NCBI GenBank assembly: GCA_905250025.1
Contig: CAJNOJ010000200.1
Location: 62,001 to 126,000, forward strand
DNA length: 64,000 nt
Direction: 5' to 3'
Origin: Adineta ricciae
Lineage: Eukaryota; Rotifera; Eurotatoria; Adinetida; Adinetidae
Part shown: positions 23,507 through 34,878 of the stretch, in pieces
Numbering within the stretch: position 1 is the first letter of the stretch
Layout: every line of letters starts with the position of its first letter
Notes under the pieces: generated by a model
The model's database searches: none
What the model was told of the DNA's origin: nothing
The model's input: only the letters and a program-made list of their open reading frames with translations
Made by a program: the position numbers and the translations under genes

Positions 23507-24311
23507 CTTCGATGAAAACAACTTTATATGTTATCGATTTGTACTTATGTATATATTCATGTTTCTATACAGTCTTGTAAAATATTTTTCTTCAGAAATA
23601 AAAAAAATAGAAAATAGATGTTAAATTGAACTCATATACATGAATGAAATCGTATGTAGAAGATTGTCGGATTGACTATGTTGGAATTAATAGCGTAGGT
23701 GTAGACGGGCGTCGTCCCTCTTCAAAGTTCACAAGAGATTATGTTGATTTTGAGGCAGACATTTTCTGCATCAGTACTTATTATTTATTATTGCAGAGAA
23801 AAACTTGTCGACATGTTAAACAAGACTCAATTATTCCAAGTTAAATACTATCTATATCCTCTAAACTTAAGTCATAGCTTCTACAAAGCTAGATTAACAT
23901 TGAATGATACTCTTGGTTCGTTCTAATATAAGCCGTATCCAGAAGATATTGTCGTGGACTCCTATCATAAAAATACTTGACATTTATGGATACTTACATG
24001 AATACTTAACGATGACTTTGGATTTGGATCAATGCAAAATTTTTATAACTTTTCACTTTTCATTTGCTATACTTTCCATTACATACGAACTTTTACCAGA
24101 ACACCTTCTTATCATCATTCAAATAATCACCTGTTCTGTAATGATTACAGTCAAACTTTATGGCAACTATGATAAATCAAGTGATGCATTTCTAGATCAT
24201 AAACGAGGTCACATTTAGAAGTTATTGAAGTATTCATAGTCAAATATTTTATTCGATTAATTTTGATTATGTCGGAATTTTTCTATAAGAATGAGTGTCA
24301 ATATATCTTAT
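23507..24311. other. Intergenic, no gene recognised
   Basis: AT-rich with short hydrophobic open frames (for example 23904-24218 +) that lack family signatures and splice context. Confidence 0.4.
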
Positions 24312-25696
24312 TCAACGAAAAGAACGAAAAATTCTTCGTCCATTGATCGGCATCAAAGGTCGAAAGTTTTTCTTGATATATCCATTAACTGCTTTGTCGC
24401 TTGCACACGTATGTTTCAGCTTTCGTAATTGATTGAGCTATTGAAAGACAAAATATTCTATTCGAAGGTAAATCTCATATTAATTTACCTGTTTTCGTGA
24501 AATACTCATTCGCTCGCGATAGATAATCCATCGGACACTTTCGTAACACATGGGAGTAGTTAATGAACCGCTATATGTATAGTAATCTTCCATATTCTCT
24601 ACGAAAAGAAAAGATGTCTGGCAAGTTTTTAATTTTTAATCATAGAAAATATGCTTTACTAGGCATGAAATTTCTTAATGAAACAACGTTCGAGTCTAAT
24701 GTAATTTTCTCTCCTTTATGTGCGATTTGTGGAAGAAGTTCTATTAATTGTCCTAACATTGGATTGTCGGTTGGTACGACCTGGAAAATAATGTTCAATA
24801 AAATTAACTAGAATATTCCTTGAAATACTCACGTTGAGCAAAACAGCAAATACCAATAAACCATCGAATTGATCGGATATAGCTGCTTCTTGAGGAGTTG
24901 AAAATTGCGTTGTATTCCATGTAACAATATGCAATTCAGCTACTGATCGGACATCGTCAATGACATGTTCAGAGCCTTCATGCTCATTAGCACCCCAGTG
25001 CATATGAAATTGTAAAAACTGGAATTCATCGAGTACAGGACCACCGGTAATATCTACGATTGACATATAAGCAAAGAAAAAACAGGTAAAATAACACTCA
25101 CAAGTGTGGCCGGTTCCCGATACTTGAAATGTATGTCCTGTATTTTCAAGCGTTTGACAGCAATCATCATCAGCATCAAATATGAGTGGATGCCGAGTTA
25201 ATATAGGTTCATATTCTGCTTGTTCCGTATAGATTCGAATAGGTGATTGGAATTTTCGATCTTTCAATTCGGGAAATATTCGTGACCACATATTTGGTCC
25301 TGTGAACAACAAGTCTAATTAGTTCTACTTTTCGAACAAAGTTTCTTACCAAATAATGGCGAGTAATCCCAATGAGCTTGCGATGGTTTCGACTTCTCGC
25401 CGTTTTTCTTCGATTTGCCTAGTTCATTGAGTCGATGATTGAGAGATTTCGATCGAGTTTCCAACGCCTTCTTCGATCGACGTATTTCGATTTCAATATC
25501 ACCAAGTTCGATCAAAATCGATGATAGCAATCCTGTTTGCACTTGACCCTATTCATTTTGACTCACATTTTCTTTCTTTTATCCGTCGTATTCTACTTAC
25601 GAGTTGATTCGATTTGAAATTAATTGCTACACGATCGTTTCCTCTTCCAATAACAACCGCTCCTGGATTGTCTTCGACCATCTTTACTCTCGTCAT
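24312..25696 (-). CDS. Alpha-class carbonic anhydrase with coiled-coil N-terminal extension
   Basis: Catalyses CO2 hydration. At least seven short exons. Start at 25696 (MTRVKMVEDNPGAVVIGRGN). About 75 charged residues rich in E, K and R precede QAHWDYSPLFG, the usual start of the domain. The zinc ligands are all present: FLQFHMHWG (two His) and VAELHIVTWN (third His with the gate-keeping Glu). The active-site Thr region reads YTYSGSLTTPMCYESVRWII, and the C-terminus NFRPLMPINGRRIFRSF is the standard end. An exon join at ATGCCTA|gtaaag...tcgtag|AGAATATGG restores the frame. The catalytic set suggests an active enzyme, unlike CA-related proteins. No signal peptide is evident, so it is probably cytosolic. 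The N-terminal extension is unusual for the family. Confidence 0.9.
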
Positions 25697-26483
25697 TTTA
25701 ATCACTTAATCGAACCTCTATTCACCTTCATAATTATTTAATCCTTATAGATATCTCAAAAGGAAAGGAGAAAGGTACAAATATTATCGACGAATTCTTT
25801 GCATTTTTTTTTTATTATCTATTTGTACGTACTTTCGTACATTGATAATGTTTCTTCTACAATATTCGAAAACTAGTTGTGACTGATTAGCTTTAAAAGA
25901 ACAATTAAACATTCAATCGGCTTCGGTATCAGAGACATCGCAGGAATAAAAGAAGAAGATAGATCATCATTAATACTAGTTATTTTCTATCGAAAATAGG
26001 TGAGGAAAAGTTCATAACCAATCTCACTTGGTTTGATGAGCGCAATCTATTTAGCAAAATCTCATCGAAGTATTAACCTTAAAGTACGATGTCAACGTAA
26101 GTAGAACACTAACTATCTTGATCTCAGTTCATCTTTTATACTTATGAGATAGATGGTGGAATACCTCTAAAATAACGAGATTTTTGTCTGTAGTTTGCTG
26201 ATCGAATCTGAGAGAATGTTTTGTTTTTCTTCCTAGTTCTGACTTCCGTTTTATTTGTCGTTTGACTCTAAGACTCTTTCATTATTTAAGCTAGCTGTTA
26301 ATATGATTTGTGATTAACATGAAATGACGAACTATGTTTTATAGAAAGTAAGTAGATTAATACAGAAAGAACTGCTATCTCCTTTGCTCTTCTTACTTTC
26401 ATCGTTCTATAGAGATCTAGTCAGATTAAAGGTGTCAATATCTGATTAACTTTATTAACTAAAATATACAACAAAACAATTGA
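25697..26483. other. Intergenic, no gene recognised
   Basis: AT-rich spacer between two minus-strand genes. No open frame with family signatures. Contains the 5' flank of the carbonic anhydrase gene and the 3' flank of the next gene. Confidence 0.4.
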
Positions 26484-27665
26484 TCAAAACTGATAGAGTC
26501 TCATTTGACTAGGTCGAATCGTTCGAATAATGATATTGCGCTGATTGTTGCCAAACTGGATAGCATTCTTAATTCGATAATCGAAATCACATTCGAGCCA
26601 AATTTGTTGTTGATCCCGTTGATGATAGTCACGTTTACTATCAACGAAGAAGAACGCTTGTTTCTCACATGTTGTCGCTAACCAAACATGTGACATATGC
26701 ATAGATGCGATGGTATAAATATTGATATTCGGAAAAAGAATACGATCCAACAATTTGAATGTATTCGAACCGTAATGTTGATACATCATCAAGCATCGAC
26801 GATTGTTTGTTGATCGTACGATAATGGCTAGACTTGTGTGATCAGTTGAATGAAACCGTATGGATAGTAGTTGATCATTGATATAATCATTTAAGAGATG
26901 TTGTTTAGTATAACGACGAAGAAATGCCCATGACACAAGCGAACGTTGTTCAATGATACCGTCAGTGTCAAGCATAAACAAATCTTTGGTATTTGTTGTT
27001 AAGGATAGGTAACCTCGACGTCTGATCGACGTTACTAAATTAGCATTGGAACCTGGTTGGAATGTCCATAGACCTTGTTCGTAAAGAATTAAATAGGATG
27101 ATAAATATGAGACATAGCATAGGTCAACAGCTTTCGAACGTTCACGCATCGAATTTGTTAGATCTAGAGCAACTAATGGACGAAGATTTTGATCGAATAA
27201 TTTAAAGACTCGACCATCATGTATAAGAACTGTTTCCGGTGATGCAGCCATTAGGGTATATTCCGTGTCAATAAATACTGAATTTTTCAATTGACAATGG
27301 ATATTCGTTAATTCAATATGTTCACTTTCAGTTTCCGGTTCAGTTTCAATCTGATTTCTTTCGGCTTGAATGCGACGGCGAATTGCTTGCTGTTGTTCAA
27401 AATCATCACGTAATCGTTCAAGTTTGGATTTGTACAATAATTCAATTCGGTTCGCCATCGTTTTCTTCCATTCATCAAGCATTAATACCAACCGTTCGTA
27501 ATGTTCAACTTCCAAAGAACTATGATCAGCTTCGCTCAATAGATATTCACGTACAGGAAGCTTTGGTTCCTTGACAAGTTGCATAGAACCACAATGCAAA
27601 CATTTACCAGTTTGCTGATTAACAAAACGATGGACACATGGTGGTTTAGTTGTCGATTTGTTCAT
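26484..27665 (-). CDS. Intronless protein: N-terminal Cys/His motif, coiled coil, beta-rich C-terminus
   Basis: One uninterrupted 393-residue frame. Residues 10-26 read CVHRFVNQQTGKCLHCG, a possible C-H-C-C zinc site. Residues about 50-115 are charged and helical (EHYERLVLMLDEWKKTMANR, ERLRDDFEQQQAIRRRIQAE), a likely coiled coil. The last 270 residues contain repeated hydrophobic strands of the kind seen in WD/NHL-like propellers (for example GRVFKLFDQNLRPLVALDL, TSLAIIVRSTNNRRCLMMYQ). The arrangement recalls TRIM-like proteins but no RING or B-box is present. I cannot name a function. Absence of introns is unusual here and could mean retroposition or a lineage-specific expanded family. Confidence 0.75.
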   Translation of the reverse strand: MNKSTTKPPCVHRFVNQQTGKCLHCGSMQLVKEPKLPVREYLLSEADHSSLEVEHYERLVLMLDEWKKTMANRIELLYKSKLERLRDDFEQQQAIRRRIQAERNQIETEPETESEHIELTNIHCQLKNSVFIDTEYTLMAASPETVLIHDGRVFKLFDQNLRPLVALDLTNSMRERSKAVDLCYVSYLSSYLILYEQGLWTFQPGSNANLVTSIRRRGYLSLTTNTKDLFMLDTDGIIEQRSLVSWAFLRRYTKQHLLNDYINDQLLSIRFHSTDHTSLAIIVRSTNNRRCLMMYQHYGSNTFKLLDRILFPNINIYTIASMHMSHVWLATTCEKQAFFFVDSKRDYHQRDQQQIWLECDFDYRIKNAIQFGNNQRNIIIRTIRPSQMRLYQF

Positions 27666-29640
27666 GTCAATGATATCTACAATAGAGATAAGACATCAGC
27701 ATTGTCTTTACTACTGAATGATGGTTTTGTTAGGCTTTTTATACCCCACTCTAAAAATTCAATCGTTTTATCTCAGCTTTAATTCGATGACCGCTCACAC
27801 TCTACCACTAAATCACTAATAAGAGTGTAGAAACGAATATAACCTTATAACAAACTATGAACGAACGATATGTGTCGCTAATATACATTCGTTTTCTATT
27901 CGAAAATACTGTATATTTGTATAGCATTGAGCTCTACTTTCCCAGTACAATTTCATTCGATACAAGAAAAGAAACGAGTTGTACAACGTTAACAAGAACT
28001 ATGCCAATCATTTACTATAGTACAACGGCAAAAGTATTATATATCATCAATCCGAACATACTCATGCAGAATTTTGTTCGAAAAGTCCTAATTACAAGCT
28101 GACTTTTGTATATTGTTTGACGAATTTTCCGTTCCAATTCAATCGGATCGTTGCTAATAATGTGCAAGCTGTGCAACGATGACTATCTTGATGATAGCGT
28201 GTACATAATCTAAGTCATATTCTAATTTCTTGTACAAGAGTATCTAAGTATGTACTTCACGATTCCGAAAGCATGTTCTATAGAAGATCTATACCAGCTT
28301 AGACGATAATTGAACAAATCTGTGATCGTGGTATACTCGATCTTTTCGAGTATGGCTTAATTCTTGTTAGCTTCAGTGGAAATGTGGGATCTGCTTAACA
28401 TACAGTTGAATTTTAGTACCGTTAATGGTAATATGATGACCAGCGCAGATTTACATTTGAATTATATCAGCTAATGTTAAACGTATGGATGGACAGACTT
28501 TTTCTAGATTTGGTAATTGCATTGTTGATTTCTCTTTCGACATCGAAGAGATAGAACATCATTTAGTTAGACAGTGTCTTTTGTTAACTTCGGATAATTA
28601 TCGACCCACACTTCAATTGTCTGACGTCTCGATTCATTTTTGTCGTGTCTCACTGCCTTAACATTCACAGAAGCAATGATTATCGACTATTAGAAGAAGA
28701 ACTATTGATCCTTTCTTCTGCTCTACTATTCAGAGTAGTTTGTTTTTGCACCTTTGTCTTTCTTTTCTAAAGATGTTAGCTAAGTTCTTTTGTTATTCAG
28801 TTTCGATGATACCACCAATGAACGTAATATTGCTGTGTTAGTGCTTTAAAAGAAGAAAAAGAACACAAATCGTTTGTTCAAAAGCAAGTATTTTCGTTTT
28901 AGAAACTATCTGTCAGTTTATGAATGGTAGTGGTATATACATTCGAAGAAAAGCGACTGAAAACACACTCTTGTTTGAAACTTGAAGGACATTGCAGTAT
29001 GTATTGTAGGTTTCTTAGCGCTGAGTTGGCAAAGTGGAATCTGTTTTTTTTAAGTGACATGGATTTACACTTGATTGAAAAAAAAACATTCGAGTAAGAT
29101 TTTGTGTTTGTAGGTACAGTAAACCAGTTTCATAACCAAAAATAGAGAAAAAACAAAGATTGTGTACTTTCGACTGCAACAAACTCGAGATGAGCGAAAC
29201 AATTCATTTTTCTGTTGGACATTTGCCTCCATCAATATGATTATTAATCGATACAGAATCAGGTCGTCAACTTGAATCAATTCTACTCATTCAATAAAGA
29301 TGTTTTGTTCAGTTTTATTTTCATAGTATGACGTTAGTCTTAGTCTACAATCTATTTTGTCAATTTATCATGCATATATATGTATATATATTATGCTACG
29401 TTTAGTTTTCTGTTTCTGTACATCAATGCACAGTATAGTTCTACAAGAACCAATCTAATACACATAGAAAGCAAAACAGAGAAGAAGAGAAAAAGAATCG
29501 TATACACAAATAAATAAAATTAAAAGAAACATTTATCTTTTGCCAACAGTGCTAAACAGATATTTGGATATAGATAAGTATAATAGAATGAAGAGAGAAT
29601 CATATAGCACAGAACGAACGAAAAAATCAATATGTGAAGT
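27666..29640. other. Gene-poor stretch, about 2 kb
   Basis: No gene I can support. A plus-strand open segment at about 28480-28661 (contains FGNCIVDFSFDIEEIEHHLV) and a broken one at 28300-28380 (EQICDRGILDLFEYG) might be remnants of an old coding sequence, but I cannot identify them. AT dinucleotide runs occur near 29370-29395. Confidence 0.35.
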
Positions 29641-30420
29641 CTAAGATTGAATAGAACGTCGTTGACGATTACCAGCAACGATATTGTCAAGATCGAGTCC
29701 TGATCCAAGGAAGAATTTTTTCGGTTTGATCGTTTCTTTCTTGGCTTTAGAAAGATGGATACGTTTAAGAGGTTTCTTATTGGTTATAGGTTTGATCGGT
29801 GCAAGAAACGGTGTCGTTCGACGAAGTTTTACACGTTCTTCAATCGATAGAGATGGCTGCATAGTACTTGTCTCTTTTGAATTTGCAATCGGTATTTTCT
29901 TTTGAACAAGTTTACTTGGAGTTGATTTGGCATGTGACTAAAATATTAAGTAAGAGATATTCTCGGTAATTTCTAATGCGAAGAGCCATACTTTGGGGGT
30001 AGATTTAACAGACTGCTTCTTGACAGATGCTGTTCGAGATTTGGTGCTGTTCTTCTTTGATGTTGTTGATAATTTTGTTTTGTTAGCTTTTGATTTGACC
30101 GATACTTCATTTAGGTTCGATGAACTGTTCTCTTTATCACTTGAACTACGGTGAATAGATACTAAATAAGGAGCCGAGGATGCTTTTTCTAAAGAAATAA
30201 GAAAAAACAGTGGAACAGGCTAGTAGGCTTTTAAAGTTTGTGTTTATACTCGATGAGATTGGAGTTGCACGACGTTTCTTCGATTTCACCTCGCGTTGCT
30301 TCAATGGCAATTTATCATAATCAACGCGGATAGAATACGAATGATCGCTTAGGAAATTGTAATCAGTTTGCATATTTTTTTGTATTAAATAAACGATATC
30401 AATTGCATGAAGATCGATTG
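29641..30420 (-). CDS. Small basic Lys/Ser-rich protein with a KEN motif, unknown function
   Basis: Three or more exons, roughly 180 residues. First recognisable exon about 30420-30251 (Met at 30373, MQTDYNFLSDHSYSIRVDYD, then KKRRATPISS). The second, about 30188-29997, holds SIHRSSSDKENSSSNLNEVS followed by a Lys/Ser/Thr-rich run. The third, 29938 to 29641, contains SIEERVKLRRTTPFLAPIKP and ends in SGLDLDNIVAGNRQRRSIQS. The DKEN sequence matches the APC/C KEN degron and RRTTP/KRRATP fit Cdk-site contexts, so a nuclear cell-cycle or chromatin protein is conceivable, but such short motifs also occur by chance. Intrinsically disordered by composition. Start uncertain. Confidence 0.5.
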
Positions 30421-30427
30421 TATTCAA

Positions 30428-31209
30428 TCAGCTTTTGTACCTGATATGGAGAAAAAGAAACGCTTGCTTAGAAAATGAATGATGCGATCTGACAGGTATA
30501 CACGAGAGAGAGAGGCAACCAGAAATAAATACAACCATTAGACTCACGCGACTCTCCATTGGTGATTTTTATCCAGTCATTGATTAGAAAGATTTTAAGC
30601 TATTGAAATATGAGATCGATAGATATTTATTAACTAATAATGTCATTCTCGAGTTTTTACTGAAAAATATATTCAGAGTTGGTGTAAAAAATTAATCTTT
30701 TACATAGCATGAATATTAGCGACTAGCGCCATCTCTCAATACATCAGCAGAGTATACAAGTCAAGATTTAGAAACCAGCGTGTGTGTGTGCTTTTTTTTC
30801 TATAGATTTCGATTATATGCATGATAACTGTTAAGATAACTCTAAATGTAAGTCGACAGCGATGAGAAAAACAATCTCGTTATCTTTGCTGACTAAAACA
30901 CAACGATACAAGAGGAGAAAACAGATCACCAGCTGTGACTTTACATTGAAACAGATGTAAATCGTCTGTGTATGAGATATATAGAAACTGTAGCCAAAAT
31001 AATTATAAATACCTATCGATATATGACACGAGCTGGTGAAGCACAAGAACTATAGTGGTAATTGATGTGCTTCGAGTCTGTCGAGATGATTTTTCAAGTT
31101 CATCGTCAGATATAGTCTAAATTTTATTCTTCTAATATGACAAAATAAGGTTACGTTGAGATTACAAAGAAAGAAAGGCTTGATTTTTTGCATGAATGAA
31201 AATAAAAGA
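30428..31209. other. Intergenic, no gene recognised
   Basis: AT-rich, with a short TG run near 30780. Minus-strand frames at 30831-31046 and 31050-31241 look like chance open frames. Confidence 0.4.
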
Positions 31210-31755
31210 TTACAAATCTGTTTTTGCGTTCGATTGATCATTCACTGGTGTTGGTTTACTCTTCGATGAGTGTTTCACTGGTTCATATTTTCGTTTGGGT
31301 GCTCTGTTCATCGAACTTCGACGCTCATCTTTCGTTAGTTCACTGTGTTCTTCAATTTCTTCTTCCGTATTACCTATCATCACCAAACATTTCAGATTTG
31401 ACTCACAACAAAAGACTTTTTCAACGTACCTGCTGTACATTCTTCACTACATTCTTCTTTACGATTAGCTGGACACTTCATTCGTTGCATACATTTATCA
31501 TAAGTTAAAAAAGCATTTGCTTTCGACGATGAATAAACTGTGAAAAACATTCATTTCATTATTTCCTCAAAATTAAAACTTACGTTTTGCTAATTCTCTT
31601 TCTTGTCGGCTTTCATTATTTTCCTCGATTTCTTCCAATTGCTTTTTAGTTCGATCGCCTGAATTACTTGCTGCTACTTGACTTTGCACAAATTGATACA
31701 TATAGACGCTGAACACAATGCATAAAAGTATGCATCGTTCGCTCAAATCTACCTA
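31210..31755 (-). CDS. Small, possibly secreted Cys-containing protein, unknown
   Basis: Three exons can be joined. About 31752-31586 starts after an acceptor and reads RCILLCIVFSVYMYQFVQSQ, a signal-peptide-like hydrophobic run, then a charged helix (KKQLEEIEENNESRQEREL). About 31544-31431 follows (SKANAFLTYDKCMQRMKCPA, then EECSEECTAG, four close cysteines). The last is 31376-31210 (acidic EEEIEEHSEL, then a basic tail ending SNAKTDL). The initiating ATG is not found: a TAG precedes the first exon, so an upstream exon is missing from this model, or the Met within the hydrophobic run is used. No family recognised. Confidence 0.45.
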
Positions 31756-32251
31756 AACAAAACAACACATTGGTTCATAGATGACTGACGATACTTTTCT
31801 TTTCAAACAATATGTCGATATTATTATTATTAATTATCATCATTGCATCGTGCAATTCAATTCATACTCATTTAATTCTATGCTTCTACATCAAAGTGAC
31901 GAGACAACATATGTTAATAACGATCAATGAATACTCTCTGTACATTTTTTTCTCGTTCGTTAACTATGTGTGTTATTGAACAACATTATCGATATACTCG
32001 TAAGTTTGAAATAAGTGATAATGGTAAAATAATATATACAACGTACTCATTCTGCATTTTCTTTTTCTTCTTTGTCACCTACTTATATTTCAATCGAAAG
32101 AAAAAAAGAAAAAGCTATACTATACATTCACAAGAAAAATCATCATAACAGACGTACAAGGATGCAGATGGTAATAAGACGAATCAAGTAAGATCAAGTC
32201 AATCTCGTCGAAGTTACATATCGTTAGACGAACGAAGACGCTGCCTTTGGT

Positions 32252-33535
32252 ATGGTGAACAAAGATTACTATTCCATTTTGGGAATTAATCGATGGGCTA
32301 CGGAGGAGGAAATCAAACGTGCTTATAAACAAAAAGCGTTAAAACATCATCCAGATAAAAATCGTGATGATGTCGACGCTGAACGAAAATTTACCGAGAT
32401 CAGCGAAGCCTATGAAATGCTGTCCGATCCTCAAAAACGCGCCATTTATGATCGCTTTGGCTTGGACGATGCGCGAAACTCACCCTATGGTGACTTTCGT
32501 TCTAATTTTCGTTATCCATATTCAACCGGTCATTATCAATCATCATTTGCCACTAGTTCAACATATGATCCAGCTAATAATCACTATATTAAATATAAAG
32601 ACCCAACGACATTCTATGACCTTTACGTAACATTAGATGAAGTTCTAAACGGAGCAACTAGGAAATTGAAAGTCACGCGTAATCGATACAAAGCTGAGTT
32701 ACATACGACAGTTAAGGATGAAAAAGTTTTAGAAATTCAGATAAAACCGGGATGGAAAGAAGGTAAGGTGTCAAAGAAGAAAGTAGTTCACGATATCGAA
32801 TCTTTCTTTTTCTTTTTTTGTTCAGGAACAAAAATCACTTTCGAAAATGAAGGTGATGAAGGTGATCAATATACAATAGCAGGTGATATTGTCTTCATTA
32901 TTCGTGATAAACCACATCCATTATTCGAACGCTCAAATTCAGATATAATCTTTCGAGTGAAAGTCACATTAAAACAAGCATTACTTGGCACATTATTAGT
33001 CATACCTTTCCTTGATTCGACAAAACCATCCTATCAATTACGAACTTATCAAGAGATTCTCACACCACAAACAGAAAAACGGTTTCCTAATGAAGGTTTA
33101 CCATACGCGAAAGATACGACAAAACGTGGTGATCTCATCGTTAAATTTGATATTCTCTTTCCAAAATTACTTCTTAATGAACAACGTACACTTGCTAATT
33201 GTTGTTTTTCTAATTCAATAGATGCTTATCAAGCGTGTGATTCCGTACTTCATACAACAGTCGTTGACCAAACGCAACAACAACAACAACAACAAGAAAA
33301 ACAACAGTCGACGTCTCCTCCGACAATAACATCATCTCCTAAATCTCAGTCGTCAACTCGTAGTAACACTAATGATAATCATCACCATCATCATCATCAT
33401 AAATCGCATCATCGACGTCAAAAATCGCCGACATCATCTTCAAGAACAACACCTGTACGCACAGCTCCGCCCATACCACCACGACCCTCACCTACAGCTC
33501 TTACAGAACTACATGTTAATGAGACTGTCTTTTGA
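32252..33535 (+). CDS. DnaJ/Hsp40 co-chaperone, DNAJB (type II) class
   Basis: Stimulates Hsp70 ATPase and delivers unfolded clients. The J domain is residues 1-70 with HPD at 33-35 in ALKHHPDKNRD. There is no Cys-rich zinc domain, so type B. The two client-binding beta domains start at YDLYVTLDEVLNGATRKLKV; QIKPGWKEG and RDKPHPLFERSNSDI are typical DNAJB1/4/5 motifs. A 63-nt GT-AG segment (32763-32825) ending TTTTTTTGTTCAG is in frame and open. Removing it restores the canonical GWKEGTKITFENEGDEG, so it is very likely an intron. The spliced protein has 406 residues. The C-terminal tail is unusual, with a Gln run, a run of seven His, and Ser/Pro-rich sequence in place of the short standard end. 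Confidence 0.93.
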   Translation: MVNKDYYSILGINRWATEEEIKRAYKQKALKHHPDKNRDDVDAERKFTEISEAYEMLSDPQKRAIYDRFGLDDARNSPYGDFRSNFRYPYSTGHYQSSFATSSTYDPANNHYIKYKDPTTFYDLYVTLDEVLNGATRKLKVTRNRYKAELHTTVKDEKVLEIQIKPGWKEGKVSKKKVVHDIESFFFFFCSGTKITFENEGDEGDQYTIAGDIVFIIRDKPHPLFERSNSDIIFRVKVTLKQALLGTLLVIPFLDSTKPSYQLRTYQEILTPQTEKRFPNEGLPYAKDTTKRGDLIVKFDILFPKLLLNEQRTLANCCFSNSIDAYQACDSVLHTTVVDQTQQQQQQQEKQQSTSPPTITSSPKSQSSTRSNTNDNHHHHHHHKSHHRRQKSPTSSSRTTPVRTAPPIPPRPSPTALTELHVNETVF

Positions 33536-34878
33536 GATTTGTTATTTTCATCGCTCATGAATTTTTTTCGTTCTTTTTTCGTACAAAATCGGTTTTTAAT
33601 CATCGATTATAGGATGTACTATGTACAATGGTGAGAGTAGCTATAGATTAATTTCAATACGAAAAAAAAACCTCGAAGCCAATAGGAGATGCAATTCTTT
33701 TAACATCAAAGTAATGAAATCTGTCGTTTAGTATAACGATTAAATGAAGACAAAGAAAATGAATAAAGATCTTACCATCGTATGAGTACGAGATTATCCG
33801 GAAATAGCTACAAAAAAAGAGAATGCAAAAATACTTAATGTCTTTTCTTTTTTTGTGTCTGTTGCAGCGACAACGAACAAGACTCACTACTAATAAGGAA
33901 CAATAAATCTATATATATATATATATGTATACATAGAAAGATATACATAGACATACAAATCTTGATAGTCGATGGTTGGTAGCTGCTTGCCGAACAGCGA
34001 AAAAACACGATGCTGGATGATATCTATACATATATATATGTAGATGATTAAAGGACAAATATGTCAAGATGGATAAATAGGAGAAAACTGTCTCTGTACC
34101 ATCGATAAATGGCAGTGAATCCCTATATGAATATCTTCGTTGTACGGATTCTTTTGCGAAAAATTTCATGGAATTTTAGTCGAAACGTTTTTTGTACGTT
34201 TGACTAGTAATTATGAATGACATCTACGGAGAAATGGTTGGTCGGATGTTGATTATCGCAATTATTGATTCGTATCAGAAGCAAAACTTTCTAAATATAA
34301 CGATGATGGCATGCAGATAACAAGATCCATTGTTGAATGTATGATGATATGAAAAAATTACAGTCATGTGACGAAACAAACGCAATGATTTATAAATCGA
34401 TATCATAGACATCGTAACATAAAAAAATTCAAAGCTATAATCAATCAACCATATGTATTTTACAACGTTTCTAATATGAATTTCGACTATTACGATATAT
34501 AAGACAATTTCATTTAACTGAAGACATAATTGAAAACAATCGATCATTCTGTATGTGTATATCTGAATATTCGATAAAAACAAAGATCACGTCTTGTCCG
34601 AGAATATTCTTTTTCTCTATGTTGACGTGCACGAATATCGACAATCCGAGAACACTCCTTTTGTTTTTTATCTCCATTCGATTTTCGCACCATAATCATT
34701 CTAGACAGTGATTGCATAAAAATAACGCATGTATAAAATGTGCGTATCGTGCATAATCGCTCGTCGAAGAGAGAGAGAGAGAAAGAAGAAGAGAACATTA
34801 AGGACACTCGTCAGATTGATTCGAATTCTTAGTCAGATTTTAGATATTCATTCATTCATTCACATACTACTAAGCACA
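33536..34878. other. Intergenic, about 1.3 kb
   Basis: No gene supported. Holds TA-dinucleotide tracts near 33910-33935 and 34025-34045 and a GA-rich run near 34766-34795. Open frames here are short and lack signatures. Confidence 0.4.

Noticed and set aside
33909-34045. TA-rich tracts as a possible replication origin or satellite
   Set aside because: Short simple repeats of the kind common in AT-rich spacers; no larger unit repeats.
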